64,000 nucleotides of DNA, taken from Unio delphinus (lineage: Eukaryota; Mollusca; Bivalvia; Unionida; Unionidae). The first letter of the stretch is position 1. Every line of letters begins with the position of its first letter. Below the pieces are notes generated by a model. It was not told the origin of the DNA, searched no databases, and worked only from the letters and a program-made list of their open reading frames with translations. A program made the translations under genes and the position numbers. Positions 34,690 to 44,940 of the stretch are shown in pieces. The stretch covers positions 1,490,001 to 1,554,000 of the forward strand of contig JAQISU010000058.1 of NCBI GenBank assembly GCA_029339505.1, read 5' to 3'.

Positions 34690-34891
34690 TATTGATGCTA
34701 AATTAATAATCACTTTGAAGAAACAACAGAATAATCACTGCGCAAGTTGCAATTGTATAATGCGTTGGCAGTATTCGGATAAAGATCCTCGCCAATTTAC
34801 TGTAGACAGAAAAAATAACAGTCTCGGTCATGTCAGAAATAATGTGATGTTGACTTGTCTTGAGTGCAATAGACGCAACGGCGCTAGTTAA
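34679..34891 (+). pseudogene. HNH-like zinc domain, displaced C-terminus of the polymerase gene
   Basis: After the A10 tract, the +1 frame reads REFDIDAKLIITLKKQQ, NNHCASCNCIMRW, FTVDRKNNSLGHVRNNV and MLTCLECNRRNG and stops at 34,889-34,891. A C-x2-C, a D-R-x-N-x4-H core and a closing C-x2-C-N are an HNH/McrA-type fold. The same end is seen on relatives of this polymerase, so it belongs to the upstream gene. Its TAA overlaps the stop of the convergent integrase gene. Confidence 0.75.
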
Positions 34892-35829
34892 GACCCCGTG
34901 GTGGTAATTGAGTATCCTCGGGTATCACTTGTAATTGTTGTCTAGTAAATCCTCGTTGAGGGGCAGTTGAATCCAGTTTATAGACTGGAGGTCTACCCGT
35001 AGATCGTGTTATACTAGATATCTTGTGTACAGTAACACACCAAATAGGATCAGTAGCCCTTTTTCTGCCACCTTCAAGCTCTCCTGGTTCGTATAAATAC
35101 CTCACAATGACATTACTACCAAGAATTGGTTCTTTGAAATCTTTTTGTGGTTTTTCAGGTATTGACTTCTTTTTAATCGCGTTGATAGGTTTCATGTTGA
35201 TTGTTCTAGTAATCTCATTATTCAGTGCGATAATCACAGCTGGTAACCTTTTAACCCATTCACGGGATCTTTTTTCTTGGATGAATTCTTTTGCGTATTG
35301 ATATCCAAATAACCGCTCAGCAAGGGTTTTATTAAACCGTTCTACAATTGCCTGATCGCGATGTAGCGCAGTATGCCCCCGTCTGATGATGACATTATGA
35401 TGTTTCATTATTGATAACACTGCACCCTGAAATTCCTTGCCAGGATCAACTTGTAATAGATTTGGCCAGTGCTGAGGGCCCCTTCGATAAATCCTTTCAA
35501 ATGCAAAAGCAACTTCAGTGGCCGATTTTGTTTTTAACGGTTCTGCTTCTTTGTATCGACTTGCAATATCAACTACGGTTAATGCGTATTTGTAACCACC
35601 ATCATGTGGCAAAAATAATATATCAGCCTGATGGACTTCATTAGGAAAGGTCACATCAAAATGCGAGAAATTAATTTGTTTAGGCGGTGGTAGATAAATC
35701 TGCCATAGTGCCTGTTTGGATAACCAATGAGCCGCAGTGGTTTTTTTTCACTTTTGCAGCGCTAGCGAGTTTATTGATTGCTGCTTTACCCTTCCAGTAT
35801 CCTCTTGGGGAATAATAAATTGATTCCAT
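34884..35829 (-). CDS. Polinton integrase (retroviral-like rve), one frameshift near the N-terminus
   Basis: This inserts the element DNA. The main frame (34,884-35,654) holds the catalytic core: Asp11 in HQADILFLPHD, Asp70 in LLQVDPGKEF and Glu105 in AIVERFNKT, then WVKRLPAVIIALNNEITRT and a C-terminal domain (GSNVIVRYLYEPGE, VYKLDSTAPQRGFTRQQL). The family's usual N-terminal zone is present upstream: the ATG at 35,829 starts MESIYYSPRGYWKGKAAINK, and then a second frame reads AAHWLSKQALWQIYLPPPK into the core. The frame change falls in a run of eight A at about 35,741-35,748. The gene begins five bases after the stop of the zinc-ribbon/PLA2 gene. Confidence 0.93.
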
Positions 35830-35833
35830 ATTA

Positions 35834-36363
35834 TTAATTACCGGCACCTAACATCAATTTACCTTTCATAGCCGATTTTATCAAAAAGGAAGACAATTTT
35901 TCTTTGAAGGATTTATCAGGAATAGCATTTAACGCATGAATTAATTTCACATCTGCTAGATGCCTGTGTTGCAGATTATTGCTTTTATAAGCAACATCAT
36001 GAAGGTGACAGGCCTTATCAATGGCGTTTATTGGTTCTTCACCGGGTCGGGGCTGATTTTGATTATTGAGTATGATATCAAGTCTGGTTCCCGGTACACA
36101 GTAGCTATATCCTGGAAGGTGCTTTTCTCCGGGGTATTTTGCCCATGGGGTTCCAGGGAGTTTTGCAAATTTGGCTGCGATATCACCCCCTCGTTTTTTT
36201 TTAAATCATCATTACCTGCAGATCTCATAGACACAAATCTAAATTTCTTTGTACCACATTGCACGCATTTACCAGAAAGCGCTGATCGGTTATTCTTAGT
36301 TGTAATCGTCGTCAAGTCATCTGTGCCAGTAAGCGTTTTACACTTCACACAATATAGATCCAT
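35834..36363 (-). pseudogene. Zinc-ribbon plus phospholipase A2-like Polinton gene, frameshifted
   Basis: The start reads MDLYCVKCKTLTGTDD and LSGKCVQCGTKKFRFV: two C-x2-C pairs 25-30 residues apart, a small zinc ribbon common in Polintons and large DNA viruses. A run of nine A at about 36,195-36,203 ends the useful frame. With the next frame, the sequence gives a PLA2-like domain of the parvovirus VP1 type: YPGEKHLPGYSYCVPGT (calcium loop, about 36,086-36,130), INAIDKACHLHDVAY with the His-Asp dyad at 35,996-36,001, RHLADVKLIHAL, and a helical end to TAA at 35,834. The same architecture occurs in other invertebrate Polintons. A role in membrane breach is inferred from parvoviruses. Divergent from the ATPase gene by 5 bp. 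Confidence 0.8.
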
Positions 36364-36368
36364 AATTT

Positions 36369-37040
36369 ATGTATAGAAATATGGATATATTTGATTTTTC
36401 AGCGACTAAAGCAAGAGAACCGGTTAAGCATCATGCAGCGCTACCAAACTCTATCCGGATGATTATAATCGGGCCATCTGGATCCGGTAAAACGCAATTG
36501 TTGCTCAATTTAATAATGAGATGGATGAAGTGGGATAAGTTGTATTTAGTTGCTCCTAGTGTAGATGATCAACGATGCTATGAAGTGCTAAAAGATTTTA
36601 ATGAAAACGCTTCAGAGATTGCTGGCGAGTGTATTATTGAATTTATAACCGATATTGACGAGGCACCATCAGTAGAAGACCTCGATGGAAGTATCAACAA
36701 TTTAGTTGTATACGATGATGTCATGTTAGATAAACAAAAAAATCCTGCTAGAATATTTTCCCGAGGCAGGCATAAAAACACTGACGTGATATATGTCACT
36801 CAACGCTACACTCAGATTCCTAAAGTGATCAGAGATAACTGTAATATTCTTGCTGTATTCAACGGAGTTGATACTCATACTCTTAGAAATATTTGGCAGA
36901 CATGGTGTTCTGATATGGACTTCATTCAATTTAGAAATTTCTTTAGTAATGCTCAGTCAACCCCGCACGGATTTGTAACAATAAATTTACATGATCCTTG
37001 GACACGATATCGTATCGGACTGGATCAAATATTCGGTTAA
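36369..37040 (+). CDS. Packaging ATPase (A32/FtsK-HerA type)
   Basis: This is the motor ATPase that pumps DNA into the capsid. In the 223-residue frame, Walker A is GPSGSGKT (residues 35-42), Walker B is NNLVVYDD (110-117) and a sensor-like YVTQRYTQIPK follows (142-152). The order and spacing match Polinton and large-DNA-virus ATPases. MDIFDFSATKAREPVK at codon 5 is the likelier start, as the first ATG is only 5 bp from the divergent gene. The last ~18 codons and the stop lie inside the right terminal inverted repeat. The frame is intact. Confidence 0.93.
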   Translation: MYRNMDIFDFSATKAREPVKHHAALPNSIRMIIIGPSGSGKTQLLLNLIMRWMKWDKLYLVAPSVDDQRCYEVLKDFNENASEIAGECIIEFITDIDEAPSVEDLDGSINNLVVYDDVMLDKQKNPARIFSRGRHKNTDVIYVTQRYTQIPKVIRDNCNILAVFNGVDTHTLRNIWQTWCSDMDFIQFRNFFSNAQSTPHGFVTINLHDPWTRYRIGLDQIFG

Positions 37041-37249
37041 AATCATTTATTATTTTTTGTTAACTTTAGCAGCAGAGAGGGTGAACGACAACAAGTTGCG
37101 ACCAAAATTGATTGAAAAATCGTAAAGTCTCCGTTTTCTAAATGGAGACATTTTTTTTGGTTAAAATGAGATTTCGTAGGAAGGCTCGTTTTGAGATTTC
37201 AATCGATTTTCTGTCTGAAAAGGTTGTAGGGTTCACCCTCTCTGCTGCT
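36979..37249 (-). repeat. Polinton right terminal inverted repeat
   Basis: This is the counterpart of the left repeat. It includes the 3' end and stop of the packaging ATPase gene (to 37,040), a 27-bp spacer, and the 182-bp outer segment (37,068-37,249) bounded by inverted copies of AGCAGCAGAGAGGGTGAAC. AGTAC follows immediately. Confidence 0.95.
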
Positions 37250-37412
37250 AGTACTCCTACTCTTTCTCTTCTTGTAGGGACAGAAAGTTTATTAGTTTTA
37301 TTTCAAAATAGTTTACCTTTGTTTTCATCCAGCCTTCTCTTATATCTAACGCTTTTTGTGATAATATGTTGCTGTCTAAATATGTGTATGTTCGTACCTC
37401 TTTCGCTAGGAG

Positions 37413-40400
37413 TATTAACATCGCAACATGGAACATGAAGAAAATGTATGAGGCAGGAAAAAACAGCACAGGTAGCAGCAGAGATGAGAAACTACAGCAT
37501 ATCCCTACTGGGCATCAGCAAGACGAGATGGATTCAATCTGGACAAAAAGACTGATGACAGGAGAGATGCTCAGGACATGAGGAAGAAAATGCGCCTCAT
37601 ACAAATGGGGTAGGGCTCATGCTGTTGAAGCAAACATATAATGCACTGATGGGATGGGAACCACATGGGCCCAGAATCCTCACTGTAACATGTAGGACCA
37701 AGAAGAAGAAAATAAAGATGAACGTCATACAGTGCTATGCACCAACAAACGACGGCGATGAAAAAGATAAGGACCAGTTTTACAACAGACTTCAGAAGAT
37801 AGTAGATAATTTCCCAAAGACATCAACATCCTCATGGATGACTTCAATGCCAATGTTTGGTGAGACAACACAGGGTATGAACAAGTCATGGGAATCCATG
37901 TCTTAGAGGAGATGAACGAAAATGGAGAGAGATTCGCAGACATTTGTGCACAGAACGACCTGGTTGTCAAGTGCCAAATTTTTCGTCAGTGGAATTCATT
38001 AATTAATTCTTAGTCTAGCCGACAATTAACTATTATCTTGTGGGAGAGTTTGGATGAAGGAATGTTTTCTTATCTCATGTCACGCTGGTCCTATGTTTAT
38101 AGTAAACACGAATTGGTAGTATGACGGGATAGGAAAGGGAAAATTCTCACGTATAGCTGTCAAAATGATTGAGACAAATGAAAGGTGGTATTTTGACACA
38201 TTTTTAAAGTTTTCCAAATGTCTGTAGGAAAAGGATTTATTCCGATTGGTCAAATGTAGAAGGTGGGGTGTGTCGAACCCTGAAGTTTGAAGGAAATATA
38301 TTCTCTGAGCAAATGAATTTGAACCAGTCTTGGAAGTACCTCTGAAAGAGACGGTAGTGTTAACTCCGACATAAGAGAAGACTCCGAAGGTAGTTAGAAC
38401 AGTGCCTTCGTAACAATAAGCTCAGGAAACTCCGCCGGAAATCAAACAGCAGAAGCACGCCAAAAACACAAGGAAAATAGTTTGTTTGGAAAGAGTCAGA
38501 ATTAGCGAGAAGTCAATAAAAAGGAGGGAAAAGAAGTCAGAAGTCAGAGTATGGAATTCCCCGTTCAATCAAAGGGCAAGCTAAAGTCGTGACGCACGTA
38601 GAAGGAAAAAACCAGTCGACGAACAAGGTCATTGTGAATCACCCAACAGTTTAATGTTAATGAACATTCAATTCCATGATGAAAGTTTACTCTCAGTCAT
38701 TAACGGTTAAATTCATCTATTTTATTAGTGTTTGAATTTTAATTTACGTATCTGCTATTTTAAAGCTTCGGTTTTGAAGTACTTCTGAACGAAGAATAGT
38801 CAGAAGGAAAGAAAATTGTAATTTACTGTGTCATTCTTCTCTTAATTGTATTTTAATTAAATTCTCTTTTTATCTTTACGGGGCTCGTGTGTTGTCTTGT
38901 TCAAGATACCATCTCAGATTACCATATCCACTATATGACCGGTTAAATTACACCGTAGAGGTCATTCCTTAGATAAACGAGTATTAACGGGAGGCGGTGT
39001 CGAGTATTGTTTTTTTTCCAAGTTGCGCAATACCTCTGACCAGGGACTTGTGCAATATTGTACTGATAACCCTTGATAACCGGCAGCACGTTACACTGGT
39101 TATCGGGGGTACCATCTTTTCCCACAATAGAATCCACAAGAACACATGACTATGACCAGACCATATAACAGAGAATCTGACTGACCACATCTGCACAGAC
39201 AAGATGTTCAGAAGATCCCTGCAAGATGTGAGTGTGAAGAGGGGTGCATATGTGGCATCTGACCACCACTTAGTTGTTGCGAGGCTGAAACTTAAGCTGA
39301 AGAAGAACCGGATAGTCACAAAAGAGAAGAAAGCAAGGTATAACATCGGCCTGTTGAAAGATGCAGATACTAAAGAAAAATAGAGATATATTGTTAATAT
39401 ACTCTTAACAACAAGTACCAAGTGCTACAAAAGCTGCTTGAAGGCGAGGTAGACAGCATGAACAACAAATGGCAGGAAGTTAAGGAGACAGTAAAATCAA
39501 CATGCCAAGAAGTACTAGGCCCCATGAAGCACCAGCAGAAAGATTGTATTTCAGCCAAAACATTTCGCAACATCCATGAGCGTAAACAGAAAAAATGAGC
39601 AGTAAATAGCAGCAGGACAAGAACTAAAAAAGTAAAGGTACCAAAAGAGTACACTGGCGCCCACAGAGAAGTGAAAAGAACCAAGATAAACTACCTTGAA
39701 GGACTGGCAGCAGAGACAGAAAAAGCGGCCCAAAGTGGAAACATGAAGAAGCTGTACGACATCACCAAGAAGCTATCCGGCAAGTACAGCAAAACAGAGA
39801 GAACCGTAAAGGACAAGCAGGGAAAGACCATATCAAGTTCAGAACACTAAATGAATAGATGGGCAGAACATTTTTAAGAACTGTTGAACAAGCCAGTGCC
39901 ACCAAATTCCCAATACATCCACACAGCTAATGCAGATTTCCCCATAAGCTGTGACAATCCCACCAGAGACGAGATCAGGAAAGCCATCACCCAGCTGAAG
40001 AATGGTAAGGCTGCTGGATCTGATTACATCACATCATAAGCCCTCAGAGCAGACCTAGAGACTTCAGTGGAAATGCTATACCCTCTCTTTGTGAAGATAT
40101 GGGAGGAAGAAGAAATACCAACTGACAGGAAAGAGGGACACCTCATCAAGATCCCAAAGAAATGCGACCTCAGCAACTGCTCAAACTATACAGGAATCAC
40201 ACTCTTGTCAGTGCCAGGAAAAGTCTTTAACCGGGTCCTCTTAGAGTGGATGAAGGAGGCCGTCGACCCCCCCCCTCCCGTTACGAGATGAGCTGTCGGG
40301 CTCCGGCAGAACAGATCGTGTACGGACCAAATTGCTACTATTTGCATCATAGTCAAGCAATCGTTGGAGTTAAAGTCTTCGCTCTACATCAACTTCGTCT

Positions 40401-41489
40401 ATTATGAGGAGGCATTTGACAGCGTGGACCGAGAGATACTCTGGAAACTTCTTCGCCATTATGGTAATCCAACCAAGCTGGTGAACCTGATCAAGAACAC
40501 TTACAACGGAATGTCCTGCAGAGTCATTCATACAGGACAGCACACAGACACCTTCCTAGTGCGGACTGGCGTCAGGCAAGGCTGCTTGCTGTCACAATTT
40601 CTCTTCCTTCTCGTCATCGACTGGATTATGAAGACGACCACCAATGGGCGGAGAAATGGGATCCAGTGGACATTGTGGAGTGAACGTGAGGACCTAAACT
40701 TTGCCGATGACCTTACGCTCTTGTCCCACAGTCAGCAACAAATGCAGGACAAGTCGGACAAACTGGCAGCCACATCTGCAGGTTGGCCTCAACATCCACA
40801 AAGACAAAACCAATATCCTCAAGATCAATTATATCAATAATAACCCAGTAACACTGCAGGGAAATCCCTTGGAATAAGCGGAGTCCTTCACGTACCTAGG
40901 CAGCATTATCAGCCATCAGGGTGACACAGACACAGATGTCAATGCAAAGATCGGAAAGACGAGAGCAGCTTTTATGCTGCTCAAAAACATCTGAAGCTCC
41001 AAAGAAATTTCCTTGACTACCAAGATCAGACTGTTCAACTCCAACGTGAAGTCAGTCCTACTGTATGGAGCAGAGACCTGGAGAACCACCAAGTCCACAG
41101 TAAAGAGAGTTCAGACCTTCACCAACAGCTGCCTAACATGAATTCTCCAGATCCACTGGCCAGACACCATTGGCAACAACAACCTGTGGCAGAAAACCTC
41201 CCAGCTTCCGGTAGAGGATGAGATCAAGAAAAAAAGGTGAGGTTGGATAGGACACACCCTACTTAAGCCGCCAACCAACATTACCAGACAGGCATTGAGG
41301 TGGAACCCTCAAGGCAAGAGGAGAAGTGGACGACCAAGAAACACATGGCGATGCGGCCTTGAAGCGGACATCACAAGGATGGATCAAAGCTGGAGTCAGC
41401 TTGATGGAGTGGCACAGGACAGAAGCCTCTGGCGATCTTTGTGGGCGGAGTATACCCCTGCAGGGGTGGCGGGAAAAACTAACTACTAA
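37413..41489 (+). mobile_element. Degenerate non-LTR retrotransposon (APE endonuclease + RT)
   Basis: Endonuclease landmarks are INIATWNMKKMYEAGK, GWEPHGPRILTVTCRTKKKK, MNVIQCYAPTNDGDEKDKDQ and NENGERFADICAQNDLVV. After a 1.13-kb insertion they resume with GGTIFPH and VKRGAYVASDHHLVVARLKL. The RT follows: ITQLKNGKAAGSDYI, LIKIPKKCDLSNCSNY, YEEAFDSVDREILWKLL, RTGVRQGCLLS and the catalytic NFADDLTLLSHS at about 40,699. The C-terminal tail has TYLGSIISHQGDTDTD-type sequence and GRPRNTWRCGLEADITRMDQ. Many stops and frameshifts make it dead. The class is a common invertebrate RTE/CR1-like LINE; exact clade not determined. Confidence 0.9.
37965..39095 (+). mobile_element. Solo LTR inserted in the LINE endonuclease region
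   Basis: The LINE reading stops after NDLV at 37,964 and resumes with V-I-G-G-T at about 39,100. The intervening 1,131 bp begins TGTCAAG and ends GTTACA (the TG...CA form of LTRs). It is flanked by CTGGT on both sides (37,960-37,964 and 39,096-39,100), a 5-bp target duplication. It has no reading frame of note. AATTAAATTC near 38,860 precedes GGGGCTCGTGTGTTGTCTTG. A lone LTR is the usual result of recombination between the two LTRs of a full element. Strand is not established. Confidence 0.85.
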
Positions 41490-44400
41490 TACCTCTTTTG
41501 TTGCTTTGTAAGTTAGGGTGTTGGTCAATCATAGTTACAAAATGATCGTATAATGTGTGCAATCTTGTCGTTTGCGTTGGTTCGTAAGTGTGGGTGTTGG
41601 TCACACAAATGGCGCGTTTATGGTATAGTGTGTATTCCTGCCGTTTTCAATGGTTTGTACATGTGAATGTTGGTCACTCAAAATTTGTTGTACATTTGCA
41701 AAAAGAAGCTTCATAGATTTTTAATTTTACTTACTTTATATTAAATTTTACTTTTATATTGCAATAGAAAATTGCAATCAATTTTTTTGGCATTATTCAA
41801 ACTTCGTTAAAGTAGGCATGTTTAGTGTCTTCGTTATTCCATTTAATTTAATGATTTTAGTATTTTTAACCTAGGCCATATTCTTAAAAAATGATCGAGA
41901 TCTATATTGTCCGTCTCTGCTAAAGTCCCTGACAAGTTTGTAACTTTAGTACTACTTTTAATATCGACCAAACGCATTTTGTGTATATTTATGTTCACGA
42001 ATGTTTTCAATCTCCGCTATGATATGTGACGATTTTGTAATTTAAGTAGGTAGTAACTTTTAGCAGAAACCTACTAGAGAGAATGTTCCTTGCGAGCGAA
42101 CGTTCCTTGCTGAGAGCGACCTACAACGAGATGAACCCATTACCCAATCATTATTGGTCGAGGGAAATAAAATTAAACTAGGTAGTTTTGTACGCGTCCA
42201 TGAAATCCGTTATACGTAATCGTTATAATGCAAAACCAAGTTTTATTTCCTTACTCTCCTTGATATCCACTACACAAACCAATTAGAGGAAAACTCTCCA
42301 GATGTTAGAGAAAAGCCACTGATCATCATTGCCAAGCAGGTTTAGCAAATGTTTCTCATTTAGCGTCGTGGTTGCAAATAATTGATTTTTGTCTTTCACG
42401 TGTTTTAGTTATGCCTAGTTACTTCCCTTGACATCTAAAAGAATTTCAGTGTTAGTGCGATCTTTTCAACTTGTCTTGACACTGTCTTCGATGCCAAACA
42501 CACAGGAACACTGACTTTCTTAACCAATCGTAGCAAAATGAAAGAGAGACACATTTATTATTTCACCATTGAAAATCTGACGAAAAATCTACAAGTATAA
42601 GTTTTCGAAGAACTTTGAAAGAACGTATATGAAAATATTTTACAAAATAACATATTTTGAAATATACATAACTGGTACCACCGCTAGTCAAATCTTACAA
42701 TTACTAGTGCGACCATGATATCGGGTATGTTCTAGAAGCAATTGACACCTGAAAATAAAATGGCAGTGCTTGGCCGATTGTTATGAATGTCACAGGGAGA
42801 CCACATAACATTTTCACTAACGCACCAACTAGTGACGCGGTGCATCTTTGGAATCCAACAAAAACAAGGAGTTGTGTGTCTTGTGGGCAAAAGTGTTTCA
42901 CCATCTATAGCCCGGTACATGCCCAGCGATATATTAACTAGGTCATAATATTGATATCCTGGAAATGCGGAGGGAACACCATCGCCACACAACGTATTTG
43001 CAACTATACAACCTCTCTGGAAACGGTCAACACGCTGACAAGCTGCCATGCAAAGAACTTAAAGCCATGATACAGTGAGATAGGTCCTTAACGAATTGCA
43101 ATGCAGAGATCACCCTAGCGAAAGGTCACGCAAAGCGACAAACGTTCTATTAAAGCAATGTTTTAGCAAGAGAATACTCCCATCAAACCATTGACAATCA
43201 TGGTCTCCCATACTGAGAAATTTTAGGGACCACAGGATGCATATCGTAAGACTCGTTCGCCAATGAGAGCTGACCTCAGCGACTAGCAGCCAATGAGAAT
43301 TTTCTAATTAGAGATATTGGTGTGAATTTTAAACATCACAGTGCACTTACACGCTAGCGAGCAGCATGCATAACGTAGATCAAATGAACTCTCTGATGAG
43401 GGAGGGACTAATTAAATAGATATGCTGAATGTAGTACTAACCTCCCACTCACGGCAGCAGCCAACCACAGGAAAAGATCAACATCAGCCAAACAGAAAGT
43501 CATAAAATATACCGTGTTCCGAAATACCCACCAAATCTGCCCACGAGCAGTTACTCATACCGGCCGAGAGGTCATCGAAAGCGGCCAATAACGGTCTAGA
43601 CGGATGTCCGCCCCTCCTCCACCATTTCCAGGTAGACATCGCTCAGGAAAGGACAGAGCTCTAATTGACTATCAGTGAGAGATACCACAAGTCAATTCCA
43701 TAGAGAGAAATTGTCACATCAAGGTATGTTGATGGACAGGTCCCTCTCTATGTGACCAAATTGGTAACATGATGGCTGGAGACCTACATATAGCGGCCAA
43801 CTTGATCAAACGTCCGGCTGCCTTAACTAGTACCGGGTGCCCCTGAGAAATGAATATGTATATGCAGAGATCTTAGTAATAGACGAATTCCGTTGACCGG
43901 CCAACTCAATCATTCAGAGACGGTGAACTGGCTCGAAAATAATATAGCTGACTCCGCATTCGCGACTTTAGAAGAATACAGAAACCACTAGAACGTGGGA
44001 ACGGTCTTCTGTGTCGGCGACAGCAACGCTGACTCGCTGAATATACATTGAATAGATCGTGTCCGTGGTAAAGTCTACAGGCATCCAGGATGTGACAGCT
44101 TAAAACTATGTGGACAAACACAAGGGACGCATGACGTATGTCGGTAACTATCAAGGCGCTTGAAGGGTCTCCATGGACGACAACAAATTTTCCGACCCAC
44201 TATTTATGACGCCACTTATTATTATAAATTGTATGAATTATGTCGTATAATACGATTCGGTCACGAAGGCTTCAGTCCAAAGGGCTGCCAGGTCATCTGA
44301 CTTTGCACTCCTCTTAACCATGCCAGTACTGGTTGTGATCAGAGAGAATAAGACATGAGAAAATAAAACATTATAATCCAGTTCGAATACAAACTGGGAA

Positions 44401-44700
44401 CTCCTTAGCTGGCACGAATAAGTTATTTATACATTATCTTTTGGTGGGTGTTGAGAGTATTATCTACCGTTTTTAAGTAGGTGCGTGTACAAATTTTTAA
44501 ATGCTCATAGACGAAATGTTTGTTTCACTCTGCTGCCCTAATACAACAGAATTAGCTGCTGCACAGCCTTCAGGTACCCTGGAGACACGTCAATAGCTTA
44601 AGGTTGCGGTAAGCAATTATTTTAATGTCTGCCATTTCCATAATATATCCGAGTGGTAGCTACAATGCTGAGTTTTTTTTTATGGCAGTATGGTATAATT
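41490..44700. other. Intergenic sequence with decayed repeats, no supported gene
   Basis: At 41,510-41,690 a phrase of the type GGTGTTGGTCAC recurs three times at about 65-75 bp, probably LINE tail or a degenerate minisatellite. A 105-codon minus-strand frame at 42,732-43,049 (GDGVPSAFPGYQYYDL) and another at 43,906-44,154 have no family I recognise. The stretch 43,440-44,170 has a higher GC content than its surroundings and looks like an old mobile-element remnant. Nothing else could be supported. Confidence 0.4.
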
Positions 44701-44706
44701 CTAATA

Positions 44707-44940
44707 GAGCAGCTTTGGCTCAGTTGTAGTTCATGGTTAAGGTCTCTTCGGTCGACGAAACTGCGGTTCAAAGCGTGTCAGGTGTTTGCCATTGGAACGC
44801 AATGTAGAACATGAGCGGCTTTGTCCTTTGCAAGAAGAGCAACACCATCACCGTCCCAGGCGCTGATTTTAATTTGGTAAACCTCCAATGGCGCCATAGT
44901 GACGGGCCATAGTTTGCACTCAGTTTGAGTTTCATCAAGG
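44707..44940 (+). mobile_element. tRNA-derived SINE candidate
   Basis: A pol III A-box-like TGGCTCAGTTGTAG (about 44,715) and a B-box-like GGTTCAAAGC (44,765-44,774) are about 50 bp apart, as in tRNA-derived SINE heads. Around 160 bp of non-tRNA body follows. The ends are not sharply defined and no flanking duplication was found. Confidence 0.5.

Larger units (their letters stand above)
30915..34891 (+). pseudogene. Composite DNA polymerase B - SF1 helicase - HNH gene of the Polinton, multiply interrupted
   Basis: This is the replication protein, read rightwards. Parts in order are: N-terminal peptide repeats (30,915-31,440), a linker, an N-terminal polymerase region (31,708-32,316) with TDLRRKKITEWELTVKEHGA and EIIDHNEHAWSS, the palm with motif A as SVDMIACYPGSF (about 32,650), a motif B-like RRIIGKFTQGGK (about 33,118), motif C as RVATDSFYI (about 33,412), an SF1 helicase (33,630-34,600), and a Cys-rich HNH-like end (34,700-34,891). 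The closest proteins I recall are polymerase-helicase composites in arbuscular mycorrhizal fungi and some animals. In-frame TAA at 32,314, TGA at 32,791, probably TAA at 31,690, and frameshifts near 31,113, 31,455 and 34,670 break it. Confidence 0.85.
22011..37249. mobile_element. Maverick/Polinton, full length, 15,239 bp, degenerate
   Basis: Both ends read AGCAGCAGAGAGGGTGAAC inwards and form inverted repeats of about 270 bp. AGTAC lies directly outside each end (22,006-22,010 and 37,250-37,254), five of the six bases expected for a Polinton target duplication. The interior holds the diagnostic Polinton set: retroviral-type integrase, protein-primed type family B polymerase, adenain-like protease, A32-like packaging ATPase and double jelly-roll capsid protein. 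Genes at 22.3-30.9 kb read leftwards, the polymerase at 30.9-34.9 kb reads rightwards, the integrase and zinc-ribbon gene leftwards, and the ATPase rightwards. Stops and frameshifts in several genes mark it as a defective copy. Confidence 0.97.

Noticed and set aside
22011..37249. Stop codon reassignment or readthrough as a general explanation for in-frame stops in the Polinton
   Set aside because: All three stop codons appear within frames, and all three also appear as genuine gene ends, and frameshifts are present too; decay explains it better.
42732..43049. 105-codon minus-strand frame
   Set aside because: Protein-like in places but no recognised domain, no splice signals tied to it and no neighbours to support a gene.
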